Below are positions 24,414 to 37,699 of a DNA stretch of 64,000 nt, one piece after another. The stretch is from assembly GCA_039654915.1 (NCBI GenBank), contig CM077599.1, positions 3,536,501 through 3,600,500 of the forward strand, in the 5' to 3' direction. Source of the stretch: Aquilaria yunnanensis. Lineage: Eukaryota; Streptophyta; Magnoliopsida; Malvales; Thymelaeaceae. A model generated the notes under the pieces. That model was not told where the DNA came from. It was given only the letters and a program-made list of their open reading frames with translations, and searched no databases. Numbering within the stretch: position 1 is the first letter of the stretch; each line of letters opens with the position of its first letter. A program made the translations under genes and the position numbers.

Positions 24414-25128
24414 TTAACCAAAGTGATAACGATTATTAAACTATATATAAATTTGGAATCTTTGACCAAATTTCTAAGTTATATTAATGTATAAGAATAA
24501 TTTGAAACTAATGTTTATTCAAACAAATATAATTAAAAGTCAAATGAGTTTCAAATTTATGAATGCTGATAAGGTTTTTAGATACAATCATTTTATGTTT
24601 TCTTATCAATAATTATTTATAACCATAATTAAATACCTAAAAGGCTATTATCATTTTAATAAATACATAATATATTATATATGACCCAAAATGATAGACA
24701 TATATGCACAAAAGTAAATGCAAACATAAAGTTATTAGTAGTAAGTAATAGTGTTTGAAGTAATAATTTAAGTCTGTCACTTCTATTTATATTAAAATAA
24801 TTGATTGCTAGGTGTCTAATTTATTCCAAAATTGAGTAAGTTCCATTAAACTTAAATACCTATTTTTTCAGCCAATGGTATAAAATTGTAAAGTCCTTAA
24901 GATTATAAACATTTTAGAAGTCAATTCTGGATTTTACAACATTTTATCAAATATACAATTTTACGTTGAATCAAATCATTTTTTTTTTATTTTTGGTCAT
25001 AGGCTGCAATATCACAAACTTTTAAGATTTGAGTTAGGAATTTAATCAAAAGTAAATAGGGATGCAAAAAAAATACCTTATCAGCCCCACCCTTCTTGAA
25101 CTTGGCAACCCAAATCCAAATATGGCCT
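24414..25128. other. AT-rich intergenic DNA
   Basis: No ORF, gene or clear repeat boundary that I can support. Confidence 0.5.
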
Positions 25129-25320
25129 TACCTACAAATTTATTGGAAGGGTACGAGTTTTAACTAATCCTATCCATATCATTTCTAAATTAGTATATTT
25201 ATATCTAAAATATGATTTTATTTTAAAATAAAATCATATTTTAGATATAAATATACTAATTTAGAAATGATATGGATAGGATTAGTTAAAACTCGTACCC
25301 TTCCAATAAATTTGTAGGTA
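25129..25320. repeat. Perfect 192-bp palindrome without spacer
   Basis: Two 96-base arms are exact reverse complements, with the axis between 25224 and 25225 (core ATTTTATTTTAAAATAAAAT). The symmetry breaks at the next base on each side. It sits about 400 bp upstream of the kinase gene start. It could be a foldback element, a recent inverted duplication, or an assembly fold-back. Confidence 0.97.
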
Positions 25321-25582
25321 TTAATTAATTGAAAAAATACACATTTTTTAAAAAATATATATGTATATTAAAAAATCTAAAAAAATTAAATATATATTTT
25401 ACAATGGGTTTGACACTCCGGGTACTACTAACTCAATTACTCATAAAAAGAATTTGAGATTAGTTATACTCAGCCGTTTGCATCTCTGGAAGCAAAAGTA
25501 GCTCTGATCTTGCTTGTTTGTTGTGTTCGGACTAAGCCTGGGCTTGGGTCCAATAGAGGATTAGACCCAAAATCTGAAGCGC

Positions 25583-25590
25583 TGACGTGG
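25583..25590 (+). promoter_or_regulatory. ACGT element upstream of the U-box kinase gene
   Basis: TGACGTGG, a C/G-box hybrid recognised by bZIP factors, 128 bp upstream of the start codon at 25718. A role is inferred from position only. Confidence 0.3.
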
Positions 25591-25717
25591 CCTAAAACCC
25601 AATTTTCGTCACCGACCTTGCAAGATGCAACAGCTAACGCTCGACAACTCAAATGCCAGTGTCACCAAAAGACCCCAAAACTAGGCATCGCCAAACGCAG
25701 AGCTGGTGCAGCCGGCT

Positions 25718-28700
25718 ATGTCTACCGTGGCGATCGCCGTAAAGGGCGGTATAGGTGGCAGCAGGCGTGCTGTTCAGTGGGCTTCCGAGAATTTGGAAGC
25801 TTCCCTTTTCATTTTGGTCCATGTCATCCCCACAATAACCTCAATCCCAACTCCTTGTATGTATTATTTTCCTTCACCTTACCATCATCAATTTCAAGAC
25901 CCTCGTGTCCGGTTTCTGCTTAATAATTTGAATTCTGTGAATCGTAAGATTATTGCGATTTAATTACTGGGTACCTTTTCATTTTCTGTAATCTGTACAG
26001 GCTTGAATGAATTTATATGATGAAGAAAGAAGCTTTAGTAGAATTAAGTTCCATATTGTTTATTTTGTGGTGGAAATCCTTTTGAAAGCTCTGAAAGAGC
26101 TTATCTTCCCCCTTAATTGTAGTAAACTGAATGTTTCTGTGTTTTGTTTGTATGGAAATGCTGCAGCTGGAGATTGTGTTCCTGTTAGCGAGGTGGATGA
26201 AAATGTAGTGAGTTTATATATTCAGGAAGTAAAAAATAAGCATGAAGAAAAGTTTGCACCATTCAAAAAGCTATTCAAAACGAGAAAGGTGGACTTCGGT
26301 TGTATTTGCCAAAATATTCCTTCTCACGTAAGCTCGTTAGAGTGTCTCACTAAACATTTGGTTTTTTTTTCCTTGTGATAAGATGGAAGTTTTGGTGCTT
26401 GAGGATGACAATCCTGCTAATGCACTTTCAAGATATGTTTCCGAGTCCGGGATTAACATTTTAGTTCTGGGCTCATGCTCCTTAAGCTATCTTAATAGGT
26501 ATTAGCACTCTTCTTCTCCTATGAAGATCAAATTTTCATAAATTACTTGCAGCTGGTTTTCTTGTGAAAATCCAAGAACCAATTGCCTCTGCTTCTTCTA
26601 AATTCCCTTCTTTTATTGTTTTGTCAAAGTCAAAACTTGATCATGCATTAGTCGTTTTTATATCAGATACTGTATTGTTAATTTTCAGTTTAACAATATA
26701 CTCAGGAAGATGAAGGGACATGGGCTACCTGCAGCCATTCTTAGATGTGCTCCTGGTACTTGTGATATTCATGTCGTATCTAGAAATAGAATCATCACTA
26801 AATCTGCTGGTCGATCATCAACAAAAGGCAGGTTAAATCTGCCCTTTAATTGGTTCTGGTGTCCTCTTGCTCTATGGTGACAAATAATGGTTTTCTATTG
26901 TGTTTTCCAGTTTTAGCGTTTGTCATAACGATTATCATTCTCTGTACTCTGTTGCATAGACCATAAAGAAAGTACCAATGACGGGGATAAACAGATAACT
27001 ATAGCAGAAGATATCTCTCTTGAATCCATTGGTCAGAAAGTTACCGGAATGGTATCTCATTTGGAGCAAGGTCACCTACATCTTTTAGAATTTGGCTCTA
27101 AGGGTTCTTCCAGTTGTGCCACTTTTTGTGAGGAGAGTACAAATCAAAGTTGCAGAGAAGATCAGGAATCTACTGCTGGTACACAGATAGCAGAAGTGAG
27201 TTCAGTGAGTTCTCATGAACCTCTGTATTGCTGTTGTTTGATATTTCTCTGAACTAGTCTCCTTCTGTTTCAAGTTTGTCTCTTGGGTGAATTTTGACCT
27301 AGATTAGTTTCCTGCAGTTGGATTTGGATCTACAGGCAGAAATAGAGCAACTACGTCAAGAGTTGCAAAACACACTTGCAATGTATGAACAAGCCTGCGA
27401 AGAACTTGTTCACACACAAAACAAGGTGAAACGTGAAAGCTATGACATTGACGGCGCCAAAGCCAAGCTTGTCAAACACCACCTCTCTGGGCCCCCCTCT
27501 TTAATTTTTCTTTTGAATAAAAAAAAGATTGATACACAAAAACTTCAAAACGAGAACAAATGTCTCACTTAACCTGTGAGTTGTACATGCCTGTACACAG
27601 AGAGAGTTAAGTTGTTATAGCTACTATCAGAATATTGATTCTCAGTGCCCTGTTTTGCAGGTCCAGTTGCTTTCTTCAGAATGCCTTGAAGAAGCAAGGA
27701 AAGTGAATGATGCAGTGGAAAGAGAAGAAATACTAAGAAAACTGGCTGCAGAAGAGAAAGCAAGGAACTTGCAGGCCATGAGGGAGATTGAGGAAGCGAA
27801 AAGGGTACTTTCTAGAGAAGCTCATAGAAGGCAGGTAGCAGAACTCATTGCCTTTAAAGAGTCTGTTGAGAAACAAGAAGTTCTTGCTGCTGTTTTAAGT
27901 TCAGACCGAAGGTATAGAAGATACACCCCAGAGGAGATAGAGGTAGCTATCTCCGAGAATCATGTTATTGGTGAGGGAGGATATGGGAAAGTCTATAAAT
28001 GCACTCTCAACCACACTCCTGTTGCAGTCAAGATTCTCCGATCTGATGCCACTGACGAGAAGGAAGAATTTTTGAAAGAGGTAATTGCAGCATGATTGTC
28101 TATAAATTTATGTCCTACATCAGTCTTCATGCAAAAAAACTTTATGTCCGATCTAAGATTTCAAGTTCTTTCAATTATATAATGCACATGAACCAAACTT
28201 TGGTATCTGCTTTGCTATACTTTGAATTTGGACATTAAACAATTCTATATGCACTTTGAATTCCAGAAAGTACTTAATTTTTCTCATATAAATTTTTAAT
28301 TCATTATGTGTTACAAGAGTGACAAGACACTTTAGAAAGAGGTGATAAAGTTTATCAGCCAGCAATAAATATCTTTACCCACAAGCCTATCCATCAAGCG
28401 AGAAAACTAGCTGCCTCATCAGTATACCCAAATATTCTACTGTCCATTCTTCAAATATACCTTTTGGTATATTTCTTTCTCTTTGTTTTTAAGTTATTCT
28501 AGTGACCTTATTTTTTCTTTGAGAACAAGTGGTGGGTAGTATTGTCAAATTTTCATTTTATTCTTGTTGAAGTAAAACCCTTGCATGTTTTTATTCATGT
28601 ATTTTGCTTTTCAGTAATTTCTCATAGTAATTGCTTGTCGAAAGCGTAATTTCTCATAGTAACCGTGAAACAAGAATTTCTGTGAATAATTCTTGATTGA

Positions 28701-30066
28701 TTTAACTCATTGAGCCATCATACATTATATACACTTGTGAGCCCATAAATCTAGCAATTGAAAACAGGAAACTATTCCATAAATAAAAAAGGGCAAACCT
28801 ATAAAATCTCTCTAATTTAAATCTTCCTAAATTGACTCAATCAACTAATAAAGGAAAGATACAACTAAAGGTATTTACAAATAAATGACTAGATCTCCAT
28901 CAAACCGCTTGTTGAGACACATTCCTGCTTTCAATATTTTGGTGAAACATAAAATCGTTGACCACTTGTGATGAAAAGTTGCTTCTGCAAGTCCCTTGCA
29001 GATTGAGGTACTAAGTCAGTTACACCATCCACATATTGTTTTACTACTTGGAGCATGTCCTGAGAATGGTTGCCTAGTTTATGAATACCTGGACAATGGA
29101 AATTTGGAGGACTATATTTTTCAGAGAAATGGGAGATCCCGCCTTCCCTGGTTTATTCGGTTCCGGATAATTTTTGAAGTAGCTTCTGCACTTGCATTCT
29201 TACACAACTCGAAGCCAGAGCCTATAGTCCATCGAGATCTGAAACCAAGTAATGTCCTGTTAGACAAGAATCATGTAAGCAAAATCGGGGATGTTGGACT
29301 GGCTAAACTCATGGCAGATGCTGTACCTGACAACATTACTGAGTATAGAGAGACTATCCTTGCTGGCACTCTCTACTACATGGATCCAGAGTACCAGAGA
29401 ACAGGCACCATCAGACCCAAATCTGATCTATATGCTCTTGGTGTTATGATCCTGCAACTGTTGACTGCCCGCCATCCCAATGGACTTATTCCGACTGTTG
29501 AGAAAGCCATAATGAACCATGCCTTGACAGACATCCTGGATAAATCAGGTACAGATTGGCCTTTTCCTGAAACAGAGGAATTAGCTCGTGTGGCATTAAA
29601 TTGTTGTAAACTGAGATGCAGAGATAGACCAGATCTTGACAATGAAGTTCTACCAGTCCTCAAAAGGCTTTATGATGTCGCAAATGCTAGTCTAAGGGTG
29701 GGAAGGAACAATCCTATTCCACCAAGCCATTACTTCTGTCCAATCCTTCAGGTAGGATCCTCAATGGCAGCAACTTTTGATGCCGCTCTAAGACTGTTTA
29801 TCTCTATCTCTCATGGAATGTTGACTTTTTCCTGTATGCTGTGGTTGATGCAGGAAGTAATGGATGAACCGTACATTGCTGCGGATGGTTTCACATATGA
29901 GCACAGAGCAATAAAGGCATGGCTGGATAAACACAATGTCTCACCAGTGACAAAGCTTAGATTCCCACATGATTTCCTGACTCCGAACCATACACTGCGT
30001 TCAGTCATACAGGAATGGAGGTCGCTTTTGGCATTTTCGCCTATGAGAAGATCAACATCTGGGTAG
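25718..30066 (+). CDS. U-box domain protein kinase (Usp-coiled coil-kinase-U-box), 9 exons
   Basis: Plant PUB family member of the PUB35/PUB52 type, a predicted cytosolic E3 ubiquitin ligase fused to a kinase domain. Exons by my model: 25718-25856, 26167-26288, 26383-26498, 26706-26827, 26960-27195, 27318-27425, 27661-28080, 29002-29751, 29854-30066; 741 aa. Domains: Usp-like about 1-165, variable linker, coiled coil about 245-350, kinase with glycine loop GEGGYG at 385-390, lysine 405, HRD at 498-500 and DVG in place of DFG with D518 kept, then a C-terminal U-box from C667 that continues through exon 9. Catalytic Lys and Asp are present, so activity is possible. Two uncertain joints: exon 4 ends at a GC donor, or alternatively at GT (26832) with acceptor at 26972; exon 5 may end at 27195 or 27204. 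The start ATG opens a Usp-like MSTVAIAVKGG. Confidence 0.9.
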
Positions 30067-30399
30067 CTGGATCAACTTTTCTTCTCTGTAGGCAAGTGCT
30101 TTGTATGGGTATGAATAGTGACAGTACTAAGGCAGCAGGGCGCGTTTGCAGATGGATTGTAAAATATCTTTTTCACTGATGAGATTGCGACAAATCCTTG
30201 TTCAAACTAGGGACAATTCTTCCATCTTTTAGCAGTAGAATGACTCGATTTTTAAATGGGAATAAAGTACTCTCATGCCAAATATTATTTGCAACATATT
30301 TTGTTTTGAGTTATTCTAAATTTTTGTAATATTTTCATATTAGCCTTTGAACTATCATTTCATATTCATTTTTATTCATGTACAAAAAGTGCTAAACAA
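30067..30399. other. 3' flank of the U-box kinase gene
   Basis: Presumed 3' UTR and intergenic DNA up to the Stowaway-like element. An AATAAAG near 30260 may serve as a poly(A) signal. Nothing else seen. Confidence 0.4.
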
Positions 30400-30401
30400 T
30401 A

Positions 30402-31081
30402 CTCCCTCCGTCTCATATTTTTTGCACCGTATTCTTTTTTTGGCCGTCCCAAATTCTTTGCACCGTTTCCATTTTTGGTAAATTTAAGCAGTAAAAATGT
30501 CCATTATACCCTTACCCCAAACCTCTTAATCCGACCATTTTTTTTTTCGTTTTCCCTTGCCCAATCTTGTATTCCAGGTTCTCCGGTGACGTCCCTCCGG
30601 CGACGTACCACCAGCGATGCGTGGACTAGGAGGAGGCAACAAAACAAATCGAGGGATTGGCGAGTTTGTGACGATCGGCGAGGCTAGTTCGAGACGAAGC
30701 GAGAGGTGATCGAGGACAGGGTGGACGATTCGCTGGCGATTCGACGATGAGGGACTGCTGGAATTGCTAAGATCGATTCGTTGCTGGAATCGTACTCCGG
30801 CGACGAGCGACGAACTGAGCCAACGAATCGCGATAATAGGAGCGACTAAGGCGACGGCAGCAGATCGACTGCGGCGATGGCGGCGAATCGACTGAGGCGA
30901 GGGCGGCGGATCGACGGCGATCGAGACGAAGCCAATTTGCTCTGTTGTACTTTGTTGCCAAGGGAAAACGTGGGCAAATCAGTAAATGTACCAAGGAGAA
31001 CATGGGCAAATTAGTAATTTTATAAATATTCTTAAACTGCGTGTCAAATAGAAACGGTGCAGAAAATGCGGGACGGAGGAG
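30402..31081. mobile_element. Stowaway-like element, 680 bp, with GC-rich core
   Basis: Ends CTCCCTCCGTC / reverse CTCCTCCGTCC, continued by a shared GCACCGT block, flanked on both sides by TA (30400-30401 and 31082-31083), the Tc1/mariner target duplication. The subterminal motif 'gccgtccc...gcaccgtttc' occurs again inside the left end. The core (about 30580-30950) is strikingly GC-rich (gcgacgg, ggcggcg repeats) and unlike the AT-rich ends. No transposase. Confidence 0.85.
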
Positions 31082-31083
31082 TA

Positions 31084-33889
31084 CATTTTTTTTTCTCTTT
31101 TCCTTAATCTTCGTATCAAATCCAATTGTTTCAATTAAATTAAAACAGGAAAGTGTGTGACTTTTTTACTCATGACAAAATGAATATAACACGTGTCACC
31201 GAATTTTGGACCATGATTAGATGAAAGATAGTCATTACTTTTTAAAATTACAAATAAATGTGGATCATTTATACAAATAGGTCTGCCTGAGATTTATGGT
31301 GCCTGTTTGAATGAATGGTATGAAATATATCTATGATTATAAAAAATCATGATAAACCATCACATACATTTTCCCCAACTTTTACATGAGATGACATGAT
31401 CTCTAACTTTTCATGCGTAAAGTCAAAAGTTTAAATCCTCTTATTCATATTCTTATATCCCCTAACATGCGCGAGTATTATATTAATTAAATCCCAAGGA
31501 TTGATATGATGTTAGCCTGCAACAATTCCTTGTTGCAACACATTTTGTTGTTTTTTTTTAATCAGAAACATTTGTACAAGTGTAAAACTATAATGTAAGG
31601 GAGAGAATACTTGTTTTTTCATAACCCGAAAGGACAGTGGATTAGCATAATTGATATTTTATGAAAAATAATAGTGAGGGCTAAGTTCAATCCTCTAACC
31701 TTCATCTTGGTATTCTAAGTTTCAACTACTTAGGCTGAGGCTTCAAGAGAATTAGGATTGATTTTACACTTTCAGTCCGAAGCTGGCTAGGACAAAAAAA
31801 AGGGGTAAATTGCACAATATGTCTTCCCTTTGTGTATCATGTTATCATTTGGTCCTTAAATTTTGAAATAAGATATTTTTCCTACTCTTTCCCAATAAAC
31901 AAAAAAATCATAAATTTTTTGTTTTTGTGTTTTATGCCCCGAAGTTTCATCAGTTACAGTCAGGACCCAATTTGTGCAAAGATCCCACATTCGTTACATT
32001 AGTTTTATGCATGTATTTTTTATCTAATAAATTGGTTATCAACAACTTTAAAATGCTTCAATGTTTTAAAAAATCTTCTAATTGATCATTATTTAATTTG
32101 AACTCATAACTTTTTTAACATTTTTTCTATAAATGCAATCGGTTTGAAAATTTTATACTATTTCTATTAATTGAAATGCAATATAGTGCGCGGTCGCATG
32201 CTAATTATACCGTATTCTAAATGAGGAGGATCTTTCACTGTTTATCAGCAGTGATTTCTGTAGATGAATAGTTCCACACACACGCACACACATATTTGCC
32301 TTAGTCTCTTTTGTTTTTGTTTTTGTTTTTTTTGCATTTTTCGGACTCAATTTGCTCTTTCTGAGTTCGATCCTCTTTTCACAAGGCGCTCACCTTTCTG
32401 AGGGCTTTTGTTGCAATTTTCTCGGTTTTAGTCTACTTCACATTTTGTTTCGATTAAAATGCAACTTCAGTTCCTAACTTTCTAATCTTTCCATTTTAGG
32501 CTCTAAGTTATGACTATATTACATTTTGGTTCCTAAATTTTATAACTATTTAACTGGAGCTTCTATTTTCTCTTTTGGTCCCCAAGCCTTTTTTTTAATT
32601 TTTTTTATATATTATCTTCTGAAGTAAGACATTGGTGACCATAATTTTTTTATTTTTTAGTTAAACCATTTTTTATGAAGTAAGACATTGGTGACCATAA
32701 TTTGTTTATTTTTTAGTTAAACCAAATTTTATCTTAATTAAATCAATTGTTAAATCCTTAATGCCTAAAGTTTTTTCATTTTTTTGTCTTGATCCTAACC
32801 ATTTTTTATTAATTATCTTTATTGTTGTTTTCTAAAGTGAAACTTTAATCATTACAATTTGCCTATATTTGGTCTAGTTCTGGGTGATTCGGCTTTAGTT
32901 AGTTTTTTTACTTTCTTTTCTTTTTATTTTTATTAAGTCAATGGTTAGACTGTTAATTGGTAAACATATATTAAACATAGTTTTTTACTTTGGTCATTTT
33001 TTTTATCATTATTGATTATCAAGTTTTGTAGCATCAATTATTTACTTCAAGCTCTATAGTTTAATAAAGTAATTTGATCCATAATTGTTAAATTTGAAAG
33101 TGAATTTTTCTAGATAAATTTTTCATCATTATTAAAAATTAGATTTTGTGTTAATAAAATATTAAAGTTTTTAGTGAATTATTTTTTAATTAACAAAAAA
33201 ATATACATTATTTCAAAGTACATATCGTGTTTTGTTTTGCAGTGTTATTATTAAAATTTATTACATAAAATATCCGCTATGATGTATAAGTCACCAAATT
33301 TTTCCATTTGTTCTCTCGGCCTCTAATTTTATTGTTGTTTTTTTATTTATTCTCTTCTAAAGCAAAATCTTAGCAACCATGATTTGTTTCTTTTTATTTT
33401 TTTAATCAGCCATAGTGACTTCGTTTAACCTCTTTTCATTGGTTTATTATTATTATTTTTGAAACAAAACTTTAGTCACCATGAGTTGTTTACTTTTTAA
33501 TATGGTTTAAGCTGATTCATTTTTGCTAATGTTTTCATTTATTTTATTTTTTTTCCTTTATTAAGTTGATGGTTAAGTCTTTAATTCTTGAAATTTTTAT
33601 ATTTGCTCTCTTGACCTGAAAACCATGTTTTGTTGTTTTTTATTTATTAGTCACTAAACCTCATTTTTGTTACTAAAATTTTACTATGTCTTATATTATT
33701 AACTTTTTCATATTATTTCTCTTTTCTAAAATAAAATTTTAGTTTTAATAATTTTTCTCTTGATACTTAGAATTTTTCTTTTCACGAAACCTTTTTTCTT
33801 TGTCAATAACCATCATTTTTTATATTCATATTTAATCTTGATATGAATTGAATCACAGTACTATGCGGCCACCATAAAGGCATAAACCT
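31084..33889. other. T-rich intergenic DNA
   Basis: Long pyrimidine-rich low-complexity stretches and no supported gene. It contains a 56-bp tandem duplication (listed separately) and tRNA-like SINE hints near 31400 and 31640-31795 that I could not confirm. Confidence 0.5.
32621..32732. repeat. 56-bp tandem duplication
   Basis: Two neighbouring units both start GAAGTAAGACATTGGTGACC (32621 and 32677) and differ at only a few positions. Confidence 0.85.
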
Positions 33890-34432
33890 CATATATATTA
33901 AAACACAGGTAGGAATCACCATGGATAAACAATGATCATAATTTGGGCTTCATGCGAACAGTTGTAGTGATTCAACCCGAAATTATGGTCTCGCACGTCT
34001 TTTATGAAACTACGCTGTTTTTGCCTTTTTGGGCTGCAATCCATTTCTTTCAGCCTTGCTCAATAGGCCTGGCGATCTATTTAAAAGGACACTATAGGCG
34101 TGAAGGTCTGGCACTCCTCACCTTCGTTGGAGCTCCCGTTTCCACCGTACACTTTCGTCGTGACCTCACATCGCCCGATTATCGACGACCTCCACACTGC
34201 TCTCATGATTTGAGCGTCAAATCTGCATTTTTCTGATGAAAATCCAAAAAAATGCATTTTTTACGGAAAAGTGCCAATTTGCAGAGTTATTCTTTGCGCC
34301 CATGTTCTTCGATGTAAGCCAGAGAGGGAAAGAGATGCGAGGAGATGAGAGAGTTGATTGGCTTGCCTTTTTCTTATGTTCTGCAACCAGAGATGCAGTG
34401 GAGCTATGCGCGCCAAAAAGAGAGAGAGAGAA

Positions 34433-34452
34433 GGGGGGGGGGGGAGGGGGGG
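34433..34452 (+). repeat. G-run
   Basis: Twelve G, one A, then seven G, inside the GA-rich part of copy A. Capable of G-quadruplex formation, but also error-prone for sequencing. Confidence 0.8.
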
Positions 34453-35458
34453 TGGATGAGGTGAGATGAGAGAGACGGAGTGAGATGACAGAGTTGTGAA
34501 ACAGAGACTCAGAGAGAGAGATGAGACGAGAGGGAGAGGGACAGCCGGACGTGTGAAGTAGGGAGATGGGACCAAGACTCATACTCTCTCTCTTTAATGT
34601 TAAAATTTATTATTTCTTCCAAGTTCCAACATCCAAAACTCAATTAAAAGAAAATTTTTTATGAGGCAATTGTTTTAAATAAAAGTAACATACAACTTTT
34701 AATTAAATAACATAAATAATTGTGATTTATTGTCTTCTTTTAAGATACTTTCTTGATGCTTTCTTATATGTCCATTTTGTATATGGACACTTTTCCACTC
34801 CTGCTCTGCTTCCGCTTTCTGTCACCTAGGCTTTGACGGCTCTGAGATGGGTTTCTTTTGCAATAACGGAAGTGTAGTCCGCAACTAATCTTGTCGCCTT
34901 CATTTTTAAAAGTATTGAAACGGTTTGAAATTTGAGGGGAAAAAGGAAAGCAGAAAGAAAAAAAAAAAAATCAGCGCCTGTGCTTTAAATGGAAAGGAGA
35001 ATATTACTTTTATGTGGTGGAGATGATGACTCCGACTTAACTCGGGGCCTATGGTCGAGTGTGCAAGTGAGATTTTTAGGGAGGATAAAATAAAAATAAA
35101 AATATCTGTTGAATTGGACCTTTATTCCTTACGTGGATTTTTTTCAATATTTTTTTATTTATTTCTATATTTTTAAATGGATACATAATAAGCTTGAGTT
35201 CACCCTTAATTACAAAAATATAATTTTCCAATTTTTCTTAAAAAAAAACAAGGAAAAGGAAAAAAAGAAACAAAAAATGGAACAAAATAATTTTTTTTTG
35301 TAATTATGAAATGAAATCGAGATCATTTTTTGCATGTAAATGAAAAAAAAAACAAAAAATAAATTTTAAAATGATAATAAAAATGAAATTGTTGCAAAGA
35401 TCTGGATAACCCAAAATGGTAAATATTAAAAGAACATTGAACTTATTATATTTATCTA

Positions 35459-36842
35459 GGCCTAAGTGCACTAGCAGCCTCCAACTTTGTTAACTCGCAT
35501 GAGTTAGTCCTTCAGCCCAAATTTGATATATTTAAATCCTCAAACTTTGAAAAATGACACAAGTTGGTCCAAGCAAACTCATATGTTATGGGAAAAATTC
35601 AAAAATTGATACTCAATGTCTTTTTCGCTCATGTTTATGTACTTATAGTTCATTTTAGACTAATCTAACCATAAATAGGCAAAATTTATTCAAGTACATT
35701 TTATTTATATTACTATTAAATAATCTTTCTATAAAACATTGATTAAAACTTACCTATGATATACTTGATGAAGACTTTTAAGGTATAATTAAAAGTTCTT
35801 ATTTTTAATTATACTGATTTTCTAAAATTTTATCCAAATCAAAATTTCATAAATAAAAAAACCTTAAAAGCACTTTTAGAATATCATTTAACAAGTTCTT
35901 TGTGTATTTATATTTTGTGTATAGGTATATGTAAGTATACTATATAGAAGTATTTTTTTTATCTGTTTTCAATAATTTTTACAAGTAAACAATTTTATCA
36001 ATTTTAAGTGTCTTTATTTCGATATTTATTTATTTATTTATTATCAAGAGGCATTCTAATATAAGAGGCCAAATTATCCTTGCTTTGTCTTGCATTATCA
36101 TATGCGATTCATATAAAAAATTTTCAATTTCTTTTCTCTTATAAAAAAGATATTTTTATCGCCTATGCTATGAAAATGGTTTATCTAATAATAAATATCT
36201 CTCAAATTGACCATCTAATAATAAATGTCTCTCAAATTAAGTGGCTATATATGTTAGGAAATAATTTTCTATTTTTTGTCTCAATTTATAATAATTTTTT
36301 TTAAAATTTATAACTCTTCACCATACAATTAATATTTGAAATTTTGTAAAACATTACTAATAATATAATAATTACTCAAACAACAAACTTGAAACAATAG
36401 TTACTATAATAGCAACATAATGAGTATCAAACTAATTAGTTAACTAATTATGTTTGGAAATCAATTGGTTTACTTTTTTAATTGACCAATTAATGATAAT
36501 AATTTTTCTTATTTTATAAATCTTTAGTTATAATAGGTTTAAGTGTTTCTATAAAATACTATCAATTATATGGTACTTTAAAAATAACAAAAAACACACA
36601 TGAAACAAAATAAACTTAACCTAGACATAGACTAAAACAATAAAAAATAAAATACAATTACCTATTTTTGGAGAAAAGAGAGATTAAGGATCATGTGTGA
36701 ATTTTGCCCCCAACACCATGAGGTGCCTTGGGCTAACTTGCACCATTTCTCAAAGTTTGAGGATGTAAATATACTGAGTCGAAGTTGAGGGACTGAATCA
36801 TGTGAGTTAGCCAAGTTGGAGGGCTGCTGGTACACTTTAGCC
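35459..36842. mobile_element. Mutator-like long-TIR element in copy A
   Basis: Ends GGCCTAAGTGCAC.AGCAGCC / inverse GGCTAAAGTGTACCAGCAGCC continue as inverted repeats for about 120 bp. Flanks ATTTATCTA (35450-35458) and AATTATCTA (36843-36851) match 8 of 9, a Mutator-sized duplication. Copy B (near 51840) and the tandem unit at 37298 show the uninterrupted site. No transposase, so non-autonomous. Confidence 0.8.
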
Positions 36843-37640
36843 AATTATCTATGTAAATAAGTTTAGGTATAACTCTTTTACTGTTCTTTATTAAAGTAAA
36901 AAATGTCTAACATAAAATTCACTATTAAAAAAAACTTCACATAACATAAACACCCTTATTATCGCACATGCACACACATACCGAAACAAAGTTGAAAATA
37001 CTATAGATGAACAATGCTACGCTATTTAGGCCAAAAGTGAAAAATAATGGCCCAACCCAAGAAGTTGTCCAGAAAAGAAAAATAGTTAAATTATAAAGAA
37101 GGTCCCTCAATTTTGACACATTATTTTACTATTCCTCAAACTTTATTGTCTTCAATTTTATCCTTCCTAAATTTGTAAAATTTAAATCCCAAAGCTATTG
37201 TTCTTTATCCTTATGAACTCCAAACTTTGTTTTCTTACAATTAATCTCCTCGACAATAAATTGCCGCAACAATGTACGGCCAAAATGCCTCTAGTATAAT
37301 TATCTATGTAAATAAGTTTAGGTATAACTCTTTTACCATTCTTTATTAGAGTAAAAAATGTCTAACATAAATTTCACTATAAAAAAAAACTTCACATAAC
37401 ATAAACACCTTGATTACTGCACGCACACGCACCGAAACAAAGTTGAAAATACTATATATGAACAATGCTACACTATTTAGGGCGAAAGTGAATCATAATG
37501 GCCCAACCTAAGAAGTTGTCCAGAAAATAAAAATAGTTAAATTATAAAGAAGGTCCTTCAATTTTGACACATTAGTTTACTATTCCTCAAACTTTATTGT
37601 TTTCAATTTGATCCTTCCCAAATTTGCAAAATTTAAATCT
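36843..37640. repeat. Tandem duplication of the repeat end, 455-bp period
   Basis: The block starting AATTATCTATGTAAATAAGT at 36843 begins again at 37298 and stays alignable to about 37640. A third copy closes repeat B at 51845. Confidence 0.85.
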
Positions 37641-37699
37641 ACAAGATCCACTCGGTTAGGATGAAAAAAAATAGTACTACCCCATCCCAGCAAAATATT

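Larger units (their letters stand above)
33890..37297. repeat. Long dispersed repeat, copy A
   Basis: It aligns in order with copy B (38870-52265): the 'cagttgt.gtgatt.aacccgaaattatgg' start, the 'cgcccatgttctt' block, GA-rich DNA, the 'ttatggtcgagtgtgcaagt' block, the 'aagcttgagttca' block and the 'tctatgtaa.taagtttaggtataactc' end. Copy A has its own insertion (35459-36842) but lacks those found in B. No coding capacity recognised; family unknown. Confidence 0.75.

Noticed and set aside
31400..31800. tRNA-like B-box motifs ('gtttaaatcctc', 'gttcaatcctc') hinting at further SINEs
   Set aside because: I could not find matching target duplications or a clear A box, unlike the SINE at 61221.
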